Part shown: piece after piece, positions 26,185 through 35,950 of the stretch
Layout: each line of letters begins with the position of its first letter
How positions within the stretch are numbered: the first letter of the stretch is position 1
Source: Helicobacter cappadocius
GTDB lineage: Bacteria; Campylobacterota; Campylobacteria; Campylobacterales; Helicobacteraceae
Length of the DNA: 64,000 bases
Direction of reading: 5' to 3'
Assembly (NCBI RefSeq): GCF_030688855.1
Contig: NZ_JAUYZK010000009.1
Span: forward strand, 17,642-81,641
The notes under the pieces: generated by a model
The model's database searches: none
Told to the model about the DNA's origin: nothing
Seen by the model: only the letters and a program-made list of their open reading frames with translations
Made by a program: the position numbers and the translations under genes

Positions 26185-27072
26185 TTAATGCCATAATATA
26201 GTCCGATAAGAATTTTTACCCCTAACAACCCTTCCAATACAACTAATACTAACCCTATAAAGATTTGCTATTTTTTTAGTGTGCAAATAGTCTTTTGGAG
26301 AAATACAAAAAAGCATTTCATATTCTTCTCCGCTTTGATATATCTTATCATGAGGATTTTTTAGTTTGAAAAAAAGTTTATTTATTTTAGAAAGTCTGTT
26401 AAGTTCAGCATTGATGCCATCTGAAATATCTATTCCCAAATGTGCAAATCTGGCAATAGCATAAATAAAATCAAGTCTCAAAATAGGTTCATAAAATCTG
26501 GATTTTTTATCCCATCTTGCCCCTGTGCTCAATAATTTCTTAAGCTCTGCATAGCTTCCTCCAACCCTACCTGTATGAATAATAAGATCCCCTATCTTCG
26601 CCCCCACTCTAAAAAGAGGTTTTGAACGTATTTGACCGATCATACTAATAGATATTCCAAACTCTCTCCCACAAATAGTGTCCCCACCAATAATCTTGAT
26701 ACAAAACTCGTTGCAAACTTTCTTAATGCCGAAAATAAAATCATCTATAAAATCCTTAGTTGCATCTTTGGGAATACACACTCCTAAAAGAGCATATTTT
26801 GGGATTGCATTCATTGCTAAAATATCTGATATATTTATCAAAAATGCCTTTTGGGCAATCTCCCTAGCAGAGAACCATTCCTTTTTAAAATGCACCCCCT
26901 CCCAAAACATATCCATCGCATACACAGGAGATGCGATATCATTAGGAAGGCACAACCCTCTCCCTTTATGCAAACTAATGGGGTTATTTGAAAATACTAC
27001 AGCATCATCTCCAATTCCCTTTGTGATACCTGTATCAATCAATTTTTGAAGAAAGTAAGATTCTTTGTCCAT
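26185..27072 (-). CDS. thiL: thiamine-monophosphate kinase
   Basis: 295 residues. GIGDDAVVF at the N terminus, IIGGDT in the middle and GIDISDGINAELNRL are the conserved ATP/Mg and substrate motifs of ThiL (AIR synthase-like fold). It makes thiamine diphosphate, the cofactor used by Dxs in this window. Its ATG overlaps the nadC stop (TAATG). It is the last gene of the chain beginning at dnaB or further upstream. Confidence 0.9.
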   Translation of the reverse strand: MDKESYFLQKLIDTGITKGIGDDAVVFSNNPISLHKGRGLCLPNDIASPVYAMDMFWEGVHFKKEWFSAREIAQKAFLINISDILAMNAIPKYALLGVCIPKDATKDFIDDFIFGIKKVCNEFCIKIIGGDTICGREFGISISMIGQIRSKPLFRVGAKIGDLIIHTGRVGGSYAELKKLLSTGARWDKKSRFYEPILRLDFIYAIARFAHLGIDISDGINAELNRLSKINKLFFKLKNPHDKIYQSGEEYEMLFCISPKDYLHTKKIANLYRVSISCIGRVVRGKNSYRTILWH

Positions 27073-27905
27073 TATGCCATTTTCATACTCATATCAACCC
27101 AGACCGCTTGATGAATAAGAGAGCCTATGCTAATTGCATCTACTCCGCTTTTGGCATATTCAATAATCGTATCTTTTGTAATTCTTCCGCTTCCTTCTAG
27201 CAATACATAAGGATAATTCGCATTCCTAAAATTAACCACCTCTTTGATATCTTCAGGTCGCATATTATCGCACATGACAATATCGACTCCTGATTGCATA
27301 GCAATTTTTGCAAATTCAATGCTTTCACTCTCTATTTCAATCTTTGCTGTCCAAGGAATATATTTTCTTGCATTATCTATAAACGATTTAAGATCTTGAT
27401 TTTTAATATATTTTAAATGAGTGTCCTTTAACATAAGTGTATCATCTAACCCCATTCTATGATTTTTTGCTCCACCGTTTCTAACAGAATATTTTTCAAA
27501 CTCTCTTAAAAGGGGTCGAGTTTTCCTAGTATCCAAAATCGTTATACTAACACCATCAAGCATTTTCATATATCCAAATGTATTACTAGCTATACCGCTA
27601 GAGTGTTGCAAAATATTCAAAATAGTACGTTCAAGTTTTAGTAATATCTTATAGTGTCCATGGAGCTCAATCAAGGTTTGTCCGGAAAAAAATTCTTGAG
27701 TATCTGTTACATTCCATTTACAAGCAATATCATAAATTCTACATATTTCTTGAATATAAACTCCTCCTGAAAAAACTCCATTTTCTTTCGCGATGATTTT
27801 AGCAGTTACTAAAAAATCATCTCCTATCAAACGCTCAAACAAATCTCCCCTACCTAAATCTTCATGTAAAACATCTTTTACAAATTTTTCAATATTCCCA
27901 ATCAT
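27072..27905 (-). CDS. nadC: quinolinate phosphoribosyltransferase (decarboxylating)
   Basis: 277 residues. HEDLGRGDLFERL, the active-site segment TILDTRKTRPLLREFEKYSVRNGG and the final EGSGRITKDTI define NadC. It joins quinolinate and PRPP to give nicotinate mononucleotide. It overlaps nadA at a TAATG junction, so the two are translationally coupled and act in consecutive steps. Confidence 0.96.
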   Translation of the reverse strand: MIGNIEKFVKDVLHEDLGRGDLFERLIGDDFLVTAKIIAKENGVFSGGVYIQEICRIYDIACKWNVTDTQEFFSGQTLIELHGHYKILLKLERTILNILQHSSGIASNTFGYMKMLDGVSITILDTRKTRPLLREFEKYSVRNGGAKNHRMGLDDTLMLKDTHLKYIKNQDLKSFIDNARKYIPWTAKIEIESESIEFAKIAMQSGVDIVMCDNMRPEDIKEVVNFRNANYPYVLLEGSGRITKDTIIEYAKSGVDAISIGSLIHQAVWVDMSMKMA

Positions 27906-28915
27906 TATGATAACTCCAACATTTTATCTAAAGCTTTTTTTGCAAATTTAGAAATTTCATCATCAATAGAAATTTCGTTATAAGCACTCTGATTTTTATA
28001 CGCTTGCAATACATCTACAATATCTTTTAAGGTTGTCTCATTCATTGTTGGGCACTCTGGAATAGTACTAGAGAGAACAAAAGTATTCTGTTTGCCATCA
28101 ATAGGAGATCGAAGTCGATTAACCAAGTTAAACTCCGTACCAACTGCAACTTTTTGATCTAATGGTAAAGAATTCACATAGGCAATGATTTGGCTAGTAG
28201 AGCCTACAAAATCAGCTTTTTCAACCACATCTGGGCGACATTCAGGATGCACAACAATAAGAATATCAGGATATTTTTCCCTAAAAAAATCCACATCAGA
28301 AGGAGTAAAGAGCTGATGAACAGAGCAAAATCCATTATAACAAACGACATCTGCATTTAATACTTTTTCTCTACTATCTTGACCTAAAATAGCTGAGTTG
28401 AGATCATTTACCTTAGCAAGATTTTCGCCCAAACATTTATCAGGTAAAAAGAATATTTTCTTACCCTTGTTTCTAGCAAAATCAAATATCTTTTTTGCAT
28501 TACTACTTGTGCAGACCAAACCATCCATCTTGCCAACCTTTGCCTTAACCTCAGCGTTAGAGTTTATATAAGTAATAGGCAAGAGAGTTTCTTTTTTTAT
28601 GCCATAGTCTTCAAAAAGCTCAATACTCTTATCATAATATTCACTACTTATCATCCTGGCCATCGAACAACAAGCGATTTTAGGCATAATTACATCTTTT
28701 TGTGGTGCCAAAATCTTTACGCTCTGCCCCATAAACCCTACTCCGCAAAAAATAATCAATTTTTTTTTGCTTTCACTTGCTCGTTTTGCTAATTCCAAGC
28801 TATCTCCAGTGATATCTGCAATTTCAACAATATCATCTTTTTGATAAAAATGAGCAACCAACAACCCATCTAACTCGCCTAAAAGCTGCTTAATCTTTTT
28901 TTTAGTTTCTTGCAT
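27905..28915 (-). CDS. nadA: quinolinate synthase A
   Basis: 336 residues. NadA condenses iminoaspartate and dihydroxyacetone phosphate using a 4Fe-4S cluster. The three cluster cysteines fit [16 protein letters not shown] and VHPECRPDV segments. [20 protein letters not shown] is the conserved N-terminal substrate region. nadB is not in the window. Together with nadC it forms the de novo NAD branch as in H. pylori HP1356-HP1355. Confidence 0.96.
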   Translation of the reverse strand: MQETKKKIKQLLGELDGLLVAHFYQKDDIVEIADITGDSLELAKRASESKKKLIIFCGVGFMGQSVKILAPQKDVIMPKIACCSMARMISSEYYDKSIELFEDYGIKKETLLPITYINSNAEVKAKVGKMDGLVCTSSNAKKIFDFARNKGKKIFFLPDKCLGENLAKVNDLNSAILGQDSREKVLNADVVCYNGFCSVHQLFTPSDVDFFREKYPDILIVVHPECRPDVVEKADFVGSTSQIIAYVNSLPLDQKVAVGTEFNLVNRLRSPIDGKQNTFVLSSTIPECPTMNETTLKDIVDVLQAYKNQSAYNEISIDDEISKFAKKALDKMLELS

Positions 28916-28949
28916 ATCTATATCCTTTTGGGGATTTTCGCATATTTAT

Positions 28950-29744
28950 TCAAACAAACTGACCAACACTATCTCCAAATCTTACCTTTGTATCGCATAA
29001 AGGAGGATTTTTGATATTTTTGATAAACATCACAACCGTTGAACCCATTTTAAACATTCCCAACTCATCCCCCTTTTTGATAGTTTTTGGAATCTCATAG
29101 TGATAGACAATGTTTTGATTTGCGGTTGTATTTGTTTCTACTCTACTTTCAAAATGAAGCACCATTTTTCCGACATTCAAAGCCCCCACTGCTACAAAAT
29201 ACATAATCTCACCTTTAATATCTCTGCATACTAGTACAACGCGTTCATTTTTGATAAATAAATTAGAATTTTTTTTCAATGAAGGTTTATTTACAGGCAA
29301 AAGTTCGCCCCCAAAATAACGAACTTGAAGCACTTCCATATCACATGGTGCGTGATACCTATGATAATCTTTTGGTGAGAGATAAAAATTTATATACAAA
29401 TATTCTTCTTGCAACCCATCCCTCTCTCCTAATAATTCACTCACACGATAAGACATTCCCTTAATCTGCAATGCTGTATCGTTTTGAATTTTTGAACATT
29501 CTGTGATAAGTGAATCACAAGGAGAAATCAAAACATCCTTTGAAAAATCAATTGCTCTATTTCTACACAAAGAACGTGTAAAAAGTGCATTCAAGCTACC
29601 ATAAGATGAAATATCTCCGAATTCACTCATATCGATCTTGAAAATTCTAACATATATAGAGTTGATGATTTTTTGAATAATACTAGGGAAGCTGTGATTA
29701 GCAAATTTCCCAAACAATCTTGAAACCTTATTGTTAAATGCCAT
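28950..29744 (-). CDS. psd: phosphatidylserine decarboxylase proenzyme
   Basis: 264 residues from ATG 29744, chosen because AAAAGGAAAACA precedes it; an in-frame ATG at 29783 has no such site and lies deeper in bpt. YLYINFYLSPKDYHRYHAPCD is the conserved middle region. KMGSTVVMF near the C terminus holds the self-cleavage site (G234-S235), where the serine becomes the pyruvoyl group. It makes phosphatidylethanolamine at the inner membrane. It starts 11 bases inside bpt. Confidence 0.94.
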   Translation of the reverse strand: MAFNNKVSRLFGKFANHSFPSIIQKIINSIYVRIFKIDMSEFGDISSYGSLNALFTRSLCRNRAIDFSKDVLISPCDSLITECSKIQNDTALQIKGMSYRVSELLGERDGLQEEYLYINFYLSPKDYHRYHAPCDMEVLQVRYFGGELLPVNKPSLKKNSNLFIKNERVVLVCRDIKGEIMYFVAVGALNVGKMVLHFESRVETNTTANQNIVYHYEIPKTIKKGDELGMFKMGSTVVMFIKNIKNPPLCDTKVRFGDSVGQFV

Positions 29745-30474
29745 TGTTTTCCTTTTGATAGATTTTCCAACAAGGTTCATCAAATAAATCAGGGGCGTTT
29801 TTTAAAAACTCAAAAGGTTTAAAACGTTCTTTATAACCCATACAATAGTGATCTTTAATCCAATATCCTGGATAAAAATATTTCAATCCCCTCTCCTTTG
29901 CTATCTTAATTTGAGTTAAAATATTCAATGTTCCAAGACTCAAGTCCAAAAAGTCATGGTCATAAAAAAAATAAATCGAAGACATGCTATCTAAAAGTAT
30001 ATCCAAAAGCCCTACTCCTATGAGTCTATCATCAAAATAATAAGAAAGCTCAAAGCCAAAATCCATCTCTCCTTCCACAAACATATCTGCGTAACTATCT
30101 AAATCAATTCCTCTGTAATCCCAACCTTTTTTTTCCATCATTTTTCTGTGATATTTATCATATAAAGCGAGTTTTAGATTATCTACACTCGGGCGAGAAA
30201 GTAAAATTTTTAGAGATTGATTTTTTTTAAAAACCCGCTTATGATTTTTAGTAAATTCAAATTCATTTACAAGCTGACGAATAGAAATACAATCTGTGCA
30301 ACCTTGACATACTGGGACAAAAAAATATTTTCCAAATCTTCTCCAGCCTCTCTGAAGAAGACCTTTATAAAAATATGTGCGACACTCTTCGATGTACATA
30401 TACTGGAATTGACTTTTTTTTGTTTCTATGTAACTGCAAGTTTTTTGATCTGAATAAAACTCTACAATACGCAT
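29734..30474 (-). CDS. bpt: leucyl/arginyl-tRNA-protein transferase (Bpt/Ate1 type)
   Basis: 246 residues. QRGWRRFGKYFFVPVCQGC and YFYPGYWIKDHYCMGYK are signatures of the bacterial Bpt family, related to eukaryotic Ate1. Such enzymes add leucine to proteins with acidic N termini and so mark them for ClpS/ClpAP. The cysteine set near residues 30-60 (CRTYFY, CQGCTDC) is typical. The exact amino acid donor is not read from sequence. The gene lies between a conserved hypothetical and psd in one operon. Confidence 0.88.
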   Translation of the reverse strand: MRIVEFYSDQKTCSYIETKKSQFQYMYIEECRTYFYKGLLQRGWRRFGKYFFVPVCQGCTDCISIRQLVNEFEFTKNHKRVFKKNQSLKILLSRPSVDNLKLALYDKYHRKMMEKKGWDYRGIDLDSYADMFVEGEMDFGFELSYYFDDRLIGVGLLDILLDSMSSIYFFYDHDFLDLSLGTLNILTQIKIAKERGLKYFYPGYWIKDHYCMGYKERFKPFEFLKNAPDLFDEPCWKIYQKENNGI

Positions 30475-30488
30475 CTATTGAAAATCTT

Positions 30489-31007
30489 CTACTTAATATC
30501 AGCGAGTTTTAAAATAAATTCCACTTCACCCTTGCCAACTCTAAGTTCTTTAGCAATAGAATCTATACTCCAGCCATCTTGAAACATTTTAATGATACGA
30601 TTCTCATCAACATCTGTGCTGCTAGGAGAAAAATGTCCAAATTCCCTGATTTTGTTTTCAAGTGCGATGATTTTTTCTTCAAAATAATCCCTATCTTTTT
30701 CTAAAACTTCTTGAATTCCGTGAATTTGCGAAGAAAGATTTGTAAGACCAGAATTAAGATTGTTTTTGACCTCATTTTTTATATTCGCACCCAATGTAGA
30801 GTTTGCGAACTCGCTTTGGGTTTCATTTTCTTGTATCCATTTTTTTGTCTTATAAATCTCTTTACTTAGAGCTTCAATGGCTTTTTCTAAACGTTGAGTT
30901 TTTTTTGCAACATCTTTATCTTTGATATAAATATACAAAATCAAAAATACCAATATTAACAACAATGCTCCAGATACCATTAACAAAAACTCTGAGTCAA
31001 AAACCAT
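30489..31007 (-). CDS. conserved membrane-anchored coiled-coil protein of unknown function
   Basis: 172 residues. A single N-terminal membrane helix (about 9-28) is followed by a coiled coil (about 35-125, rich in Lys, Glu, Gln and Asn). The C-terminal 45 residues (DGWSIDSIAKELRVGKGEVEFIL) read like a small helix-turn-helix with an inward-facing register. It corresponds in position to HP1358-type proteins of H. pylori. No catalytic motif. Its ATG overlaps the stop of the upstream gene (TAATG). Confidence 0.75.
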   Translation of the reverse strand: MVFDSEFLLMVSGALLLILVFLILYIYIKDKDVAKKTQRLEKAIEALSKEIYKTKKWIQENETQSEFANSTLGANIKNEVKNNLNSGLTNLSSQIHGIQEVLEKDRDYFEEKIIALENKIREFGHFSPSSTDVDENRIIKMFQDGWSIDSIAKELRVGKGEVEFILKLADIK

Positions 31008-31561
31008 TATCTATCCTTTGTGTTATGTTTTAATCTAAGATTTTCCATTTCTTTATTTGCGATATACATATCAAAATCCTCTATATTTTTTTGGTGCATT
31101 TTTGTGATTTTGACAACACGTCTGTCAATAGCTTTTCCAAAAATAGCAACAATTCGTTTTGGAAAAACTGGCAACTCAAATCGCAAATAATAATCTACGT
31201 CAACTTCAAAATCTGCAATTTCTGTGCAGATCACTCCATGCCCTAATGCAGAAATAAAACCTTTTTTTTCTAATGGATACAATTTGATCTCATTTTTATT
31301 AATAAGATTTTCTATAGAAATAAGCTTACGATAAATTTGATCTAAAACTTCCAATATTATTTCATTATCTCCATCAAGTTTGTTTTTCGATTTTAAACGT
31401 TCTAACCATTGTTCAAAACCATCGGTATTTATATTTGTAATTTGATTATATTCTTGATTATAAATACCTGAATCTTTAGCATATAAAAGCTCAAGCGCAC
31501 AAGGAACAATGCGTGTAAAAATACCATTATTCTTACAAATTTCTATAAATTCAGATTCCAT
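31007..31561 (-). CDS. conserved protein of unknown function (HP1359-like position)
   Basis: 184 residues from ATG 31561, chosen because AGGA lies seven bases upstream; the gene still overlaps mqnP by 11 bases. No signal peptide or membrane helix. The first part (ICKNNGIFTRIVPCALELLYA) and a C-terminal region (YYLRFELPVFPKRIVAIFGKAIDRRVVKITKMH) look like a helical start followed by a beta-rich domain, perhaps PilZ-like, but I do not recognise a signature. It sits where H. pylori has a Helicobacter-specific hypothetical gene. Confidence 0.7.
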   Translation of the reverse strand: MESEFIEICKNNGIFTRIVPCALELLYAKDSGIYNQEYNQITNINTDGFEQWLERLKSKNKLDGDNEIILEVLDQIYRKLISIENLINKNEIKLYPLEKKGFISALGHGVICTEIADFEVDVDYYLRFELPVFPKRIVAIFGKAIDRRVVKITKMHQKNIEDFDMYIANKEMENLRLKHNTKDR

Positions 31562-32438
31562 AAAACATCCTAGCAAAACCATCAATCAAAATAAAAATAA
31601 AAAAAATAAAACCTAAATATCCATTTGTTACGAAAAAAGCTTTTGGAATATTTCTAAAATCTAAACTCACTAGATATTGCTCATAAATAAGCATGGTCAT
31701 AGAAATCAAAAGACCTATATAGGAAAAAAACCATCCTTGAGAAAAATAAACAAACAATGCCCAAAAAATCACAGCAATAAAGTGAAAAATTCTGGAAATA
31801 ATTAAGGTTTTTCTCTCTCCAAAAGCAGAAGGGATTGAATACAATTTTTCTTCTCTATCAAACTCAATGTCTTGAAGGGAGTATAATAAATCAAACCCAG
31901 CGACCCAAAAAATAACACCAACACACAAGAATACACTCCATAAAGGAATCCACCCTTCCACAGCTATCACACCAGCAATTGGAGCTAACCCTAAAGAAAT
32001 ACCCAAAATCAAATGTGCCAAATAGCTGAATCTCTTCATATATGAATACCCCCCAAGCACAATCAAAAATGGGACAGAAAGATAAAAAGCTAGATTGTTG
32101 ATAAAATAGCTTGTCAAAACAAAAATAATTGCATTTATAATACAAAACAACAACATAGCCAATGGAGAAATTCTTCCATCCACACTAGGTCTTTTATTTG
32201 TTCGAGAGTTTTTAATATCAATATCACGGTCACAATATCGATTAAAACCCATTGCAAAATTTCTAGCACTCACCAATGCCAAAGCACACAAAACTAAGGT
32301 ATCAAAACCAAACCAAACGCTTTTATTGATCTCCATAGAGGCTACAACCATGGCAATCAAAATAAATGCTCCAGAAAAAACGGTATGCTCAAATGCCACT
32401 AATTCGCTAAAATTTTTGATTTTTTTAAACACTTTCAA
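31551..32438 (-). CDS. mqnP: UbiA-family prenyltransferase, probable menaquinone-pathway MqnP
   Basis: 295 residues, eight or nine membrane segments. The two Asp-rich substrate motifs are NRYCDRDID and YSLQDIEFDREEK, which bind prenyl diphosphate through Mg. In Campylobacterota, which make menaquinone by the futalosine route, the UbiA-like gene here is the 6-amino-6-deoxyfutalosine-related prenyltransferase MqnP; this role is inferred from lineage and context, since UbiA and MqnP cannot be told apart by motifs alone. In H. pylori it is annotated ubiA (HP1360). Confidence 0.85.
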   Translation of the reverse strand: MKVFKKIKNFSELVAFEHTVFSGAFILIAMVVASMEINKSVWFGFDTLVLCALALVSARNFAMGFNRYCDRDIDIKNSRTNKRPSVDGRISPLAMLLFCIINAIIFVLTSYFINNLAFYLSVPFLIVLGGYSYMKRFSYLAHLILGISLGLAPIAGVIAVEGWIPLWSVFLCVGVIFWVAGFDLLYSLQDIEFDREEKLYSIPSAFGERKTLIISRIFHFIAVIFWALFVYFSQGWFFSYIGLLISMTMLIYEQYLVSLDFRNIPKAFFVTNGYLGFIFFIFILIDGFARMFYGI

Positions 32439-32448
32439 TCTTCCTTAA

Positions 32449-32991
32449 TCACTTGATGCCCAATGAGACGACTTTTTTAAGTCCCTCTGAAACACTCATA
32501 TCTATCCTTTGCACCTTAGAAGAATGTGCTCGAAGCAAGATACCTGAGGTAGGATTTGGGGTTGTGGGAACAAATATCCAATAAAAACCTTCTTCTTCTT
32601 TTGTAATAAATCCTATTACACTGTTTCCAGCTAAATCAATATAAGCAACACCTAGATAATTATCTCCTCCTTTTCCAGAAAACATTTTTACAATGTCTTT
32701 AAGCACTGTATAAATAGTTGCAACACCCGGAATTTTGCTTATAAGGAGTTCAGAAACCCTCACCAATAAAAACTCTTTATTTTTTTCAAATAAATATCCC
32801 GAATAAATAAGCAAAATCACCATAATAAGAAGAATACCAATCGTAGCACTCACGCTATTAGCAGTGGTATCAAAAAGTATTTCCACAAACCCCTTTATAA
32901 AACCAAATATAAAAGATAAAAACCACAACAAAATAATAATAGGTAACAATACTATTACACCCTTACCCAACAACCTAAAAATTACACTCAT
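32449..32991 (-). CDS. DUF502-family membrane protein
   Basis: 180 residues. Two N-terminal membrane helices (about 11-33 and 46-65) precede a conserved soluble region, IPGVATIYTVLKDIVKMF, then VPTTPNPTSG, both typical of DUF502. Function is unknown. It is placed between comEC and mqnP in the same operon, with an ATG start 43 bases after the comEC stop. Confidence 0.88.
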   Translation of the reverse strand: MSVIFRLLGKGVIVLLPIIILLWFLSFIFGFIKGFVEILFDTTANSVSATIGILLIMVILLIYSGYLFEKNKEFLLVRVSELLISKIPGVATIYTVLKDIVKMFSGKGGDNYLGVAYIDLAGNSVIGFITKEEEGFYWIFVPTTPNPTSGILLRAHSSKVQRIDMSVSEGLKKVVSLGIK

Positions 32992-33034
32992 TTATTTCCT
33001 TGATTTTTTCTATTGCAATTGTACAATCTTTTGA

Positions 33035-34405
33035 CTATAAAAAATATAAATATTTTAAAACTAGAAATACAAAAAAAGCAAGACTAAAAAGGTTTAAAAT
33101 CCAATATGTCTTCTGGGATTTTATTGACCAAAGAGATAATACCACATAGCTACAAGTTAGCCACCAAGGTGCATAATATTCAATAAAAGGTGGTTTGATG
33201 GGTAAAACTCTCCAAAAAAAATCATCCAAAAAATAACCCCAATGAAAAAAATGTAGTACCAAGCTCAATGGAAAAAATACCACAAAAACAATACCCACAG
33301 GAATTGAAATTAGTTGATAAGGGGAAAAGTAAGGAAAAAAATAATGTACAATAGGAGCAATATTCCAAAAAATAGCAAAATTAAAACATATCCAATAAGG
33401 GATTTTTGAAATCTTGGGAAAATGACGCATGAATAAAAAAATATAAAATACCCCCGCGACCGATAAAATAAACCCTATATTAAATATAATACTAGGAGAA
33501 AATGCGATACAAAACAAACAAACAAAAAATAACAATGGAAAACTTACCAGTCTAACTCCACTAAAATAAACTAAAAACCCCATTGCAGCCATAACAAAAG
33601 AGCGAAAAAAAGATGGTTGATAATCTAACAACAAAAGATAAGCAAACATAAAGGCTAATATAATGGATCCAAGATCATAGGCTTCATTTCGATAAGGAAA
33701 ATATCGTTTTTGAAAATATCTATAAAATGGACAAAATAAAGCATATAAGAATGCACTCAAAATTCCTAAATGAAAACCACTTATGGCAATAATATGGGCA
33801 AGTCCAAGCGTATTTGAAAGATCACGCCAACTTTTATGCAAAGGATCTGCTATAAACAATGCACGATAAAGATTACCAACTAAATTTTCTTGATATTTTT
33901 GGTTTGTTGGTTTATCAAGCCCTACAGATTCTATAGATTTAATAGGATGTTGAAAATCAATAAAATCTCTTATTTTGTCCCTATAATCTCTTTGATGCAA
34001 AAGCGATATACTATAGACATTCAAATAACAGCTTTTAAGGAATTGTATAAAATTGCATTTGCTCAATTGCCCGTAAAATCTACCATAGCGATTAATAATG
34101 TTTTTAATATCTTCTTTTGTTGTAGCGTAAAATATATTCCCATTAAAATCAGATATTTTAAGAACAAAATAATGATTGATTTTTTTGAGACCACTTTTAA
34201 GCTCTTTTTCCTTTGTTTTTGGATACTGAAGTATTATCTGTCCAAAAATCTCTTGAGGAGAGGTAAAATTAAGGTTTGAAAATTGATAATATTTAATACC
34301 TAAATTAATAATGCAGATCAACACTAAAATAATAATGACACAAAACCACTCTTTTTTGCCATCAATAAGCTCAATACCGTATGGCGATACTTTAGACTTT
34401 TTCAC
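33035..34405 (-). CDS. comEC: ComEC/Rec2 DNA-uptake channel protein (short form)
   Basis: 456 residues, about ten membrane segments. LAHIIAISGFHLGILSAFLY is the Competence-domain core. It lacks the C-terminal metallo-beta-lactamase domain of full ComEC and has the OB-like segment only near the N terminus, like the roughly 440-residue ComE3 of H. pylori. It should move single-stranded DNA across the inner membrane. It follows dnaB by two bases. Confidence 0.88.
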   Translation of the reverse strand: MKKSKVSPYGIELIDGKKEWFCVIIILVLICIINLGIKYYQFSNLNFTSPQEIFGQIILQYPKTKEKELKSGLKKINHYFVLKISDFNGNIFYATTKEDIKNIINRYGRFYGQLSKCNFIQFLKSCYLNVYSISLLHQRDYRDKIRDFIDFQHPIKSIESVGLDKPTNQKYQENLVGNLYRALFIADPLHKSWRDLSNTLGLAHIIAISGFHLGILSAFLYALFCPFYRYFQKRYFPYRNEAYDLGSIILAFMFAYLLLLDYQPSFFRSFVMAAMGFLVYFSGVRLVSFPLLFFVCLFCIAFSPSIIFNIGFILSVAGVFYIFLFMRHFPKISKIPYWICFNFAIFWNIAPIVHYFFPYFSPYQLISIPVGIVFVVFFPLSLVLHFFHWGYFLDDFFWRVLPIKPPFIEYYAPWWLTCSYVVLSLWSIKSQKTYWILNLFSLAFFVFLVLKYLYFL

Positions 34406-34407
34406 AC

Positions 34408-35871
34408 TTAGATATGACTGATATCAATTTTTGTAGGACTATAAGAACTCTCAACTTCTTGAGCAATATCTTCAAAACGAGTATAAATTCCACGATATTG
34501 AATTTTTATACTCCTAACTTCTCCATTTCTATTTTTTGCCAAAATAAGTTCTGCTGATTCTCCAAGTCCGCTATTTTTATGTTCCTCTTCCCTATTTCTT
34601 TTTAACTCATCTTGATATTCTTTATATTTTTTTTCATCTTCTTTTTTAAGTTTGGCAAGTTTATTTTCTTCATCTCTTCTTCTATAAACACCATCACGAT
34701 ACAAAAACAAAATTACATCAGCATCTTGCTCTATTGATCCAGATTCTCTTAGATCTGAAAGCATAGGTTTTTTGTCATCTCGAGATTCAAGAGAACGGTT
34801 TAATTGAGAAAGTGCTATGATTGGAATATCCAACTCTCTAGCGAGTGTTTTAAGACCACGACTGATTTCAGATATTTCCTCGTGTCTTGCCATCTCATTC
34901 CTTCGACTGCTTCCTTTCATTAGTTGCAAATAATCTATAATGGCTATCTCTATATTTTGATTTTGACTTTTGAGTTTTCTAAGCTTAGAACGAAGCTGAT
35001 TAACCGTTAAAGAACTTCCATCATCAATATAAAAATCTTTTGAGCTTATCAAATCTGAACAACGTGTCAATTCAGCCCATTGAGAGTCATCTAAATTTCC
35101 AACCTTGAGATCTTGAAGAGGGATATTCCCCATTGAAGAAAGCAACCTGAGCATCAGTTGTTCAGCAGGCATTTCCAAACTAAATGCCGCTACCCCCTTT
35201 CCTTGTCTGAGTAGAATTTTTTCAGCCATACTCAAAAATAAAGCTGTCTTACCCATAGATGGTCTTGCACCAATAATAATAAGCTCACCCTTGTTAAACC
35301 CTGTAGTGAGACGATTAAGTTCTCTAAAACCTGTATCCAATCCTCTTAAAACATTATTTCCTCTAGACTTGAGTTCTTCGATCATGCCAATGGTACTTTT
35401 GACAATTTCTTGACTTTCTCTAAAATCGCTCTGTGTGTTTTTTATTGAAATGTTGTAAATTTGTTTCTCTACATCATCTAAAATCTCTTCACTGCTAGTT
35501 CCAATATCAAGAGACTTTTCTCTTAAAAAATTTGCCAAAGAATGAAAATCCCTCTTAATGGAGGCATTTTTGAGTTCTTTAATATAACCTTCAATATTAG
35601 CAATAGGGTTAGAAGAAATAATATACAAAAACTCCTCATCGCTTATCTTCTTGTTTCCAGAAAGTTTAGAACGTATCAAATCTTCATCTAGTGGAAGATC
35701 TTGTGCAAAAAGCTCCAAACAAGCTTCAAAAATATTTCTGTGTGGCTTGTGAAAAAAATCCTTTGGTTCGAGCAAATCTTTAATTTCATCAAACTTGGCA
35801 GGATCAAAAATGATTGAGGAGATGACAACTCTCTCAATATTGATATTATGACTATTTGGTATTTCTAGCAT
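34408..35871 (-). CDS. dnaB: replicative DNA helicase DnaB
   Basis: 487 residues. N-terminal primase-contact domain (1-140), linker helix, then RecA-like core with Walker A GARPSMGKTA (201-210) and Walker B IIDYLQLM (311-318). About residues 397-438 form a charged insertion (Lys, Glu-rich) between ILFLYRDGVYRR and AELILAKNRNG, where most DnaB proteins have only a short loop. H. pylori DnaB (488 residues) has an insertion at the same place. The gap before msrB/nnr holds a TAGAAT-like -10 within a perfect palindrome. Confidence 0.96.
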   Translation of the reverse strand: MLEIPNSHNINIERVVISSIIFDPAKFDEIKDLLEPKDFFHKPHRNIFEACLELFAQDLPLDEDLIRSKLSGNKKISDEEFLYIISSNPIANIEGYIKELKNASIKRDFHSLANFLREKSLDIGTSSEEILDDVEKQIYNISIKNTQSDFRESQEIVKSTIGMIEELKSRGNNVLRGLDTGFRELNRLTTGFNKGELIIIGARPSMGKTALFLSMAEKILLRQGKGVAAFSLEMPAEQLMLRLLSSMGNIPLQDLKVGNLDDSQWAELTRCSDLISSKDFYIDDGSSLTVNQLRSKLRKLKSQNQNIEIAIIDYLQLMKGSSRRNEMARHEEISEISRGLKTLARELDIPIIALSQLNRSLESRDDKKPMLSDLRESGSIEQDADVILFLYRDGVYRRRDEENKLAKLKKEDEKKYKEYQDELKRNREEEHKNSGLGESAELILAKNRNGEVRSIKIQYRGIYTRFEDIAQEVESSYSPTKIDISHI

Positions 35872-35892
35872 TTTTTACCTATCAAAATTTTT

Positions 35893-35904
35893 TAGAATAT
35901 TCTA
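35893..35904. repeat. 12-base perfect palindrome upstream of dnaB
   Basis: TAGAATATTCTA reads the same on both strands and includes a -10-like TAGAAT on the minus strand, 28 bases before dnaB. It could be an operator or mere AT-rich symmetry. Confidence 0.35.
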
Positions 35905-35950
35905 CTTAATTTTTAATTCTAAGATAATTAAACCAGCAAAAATCTAGATA

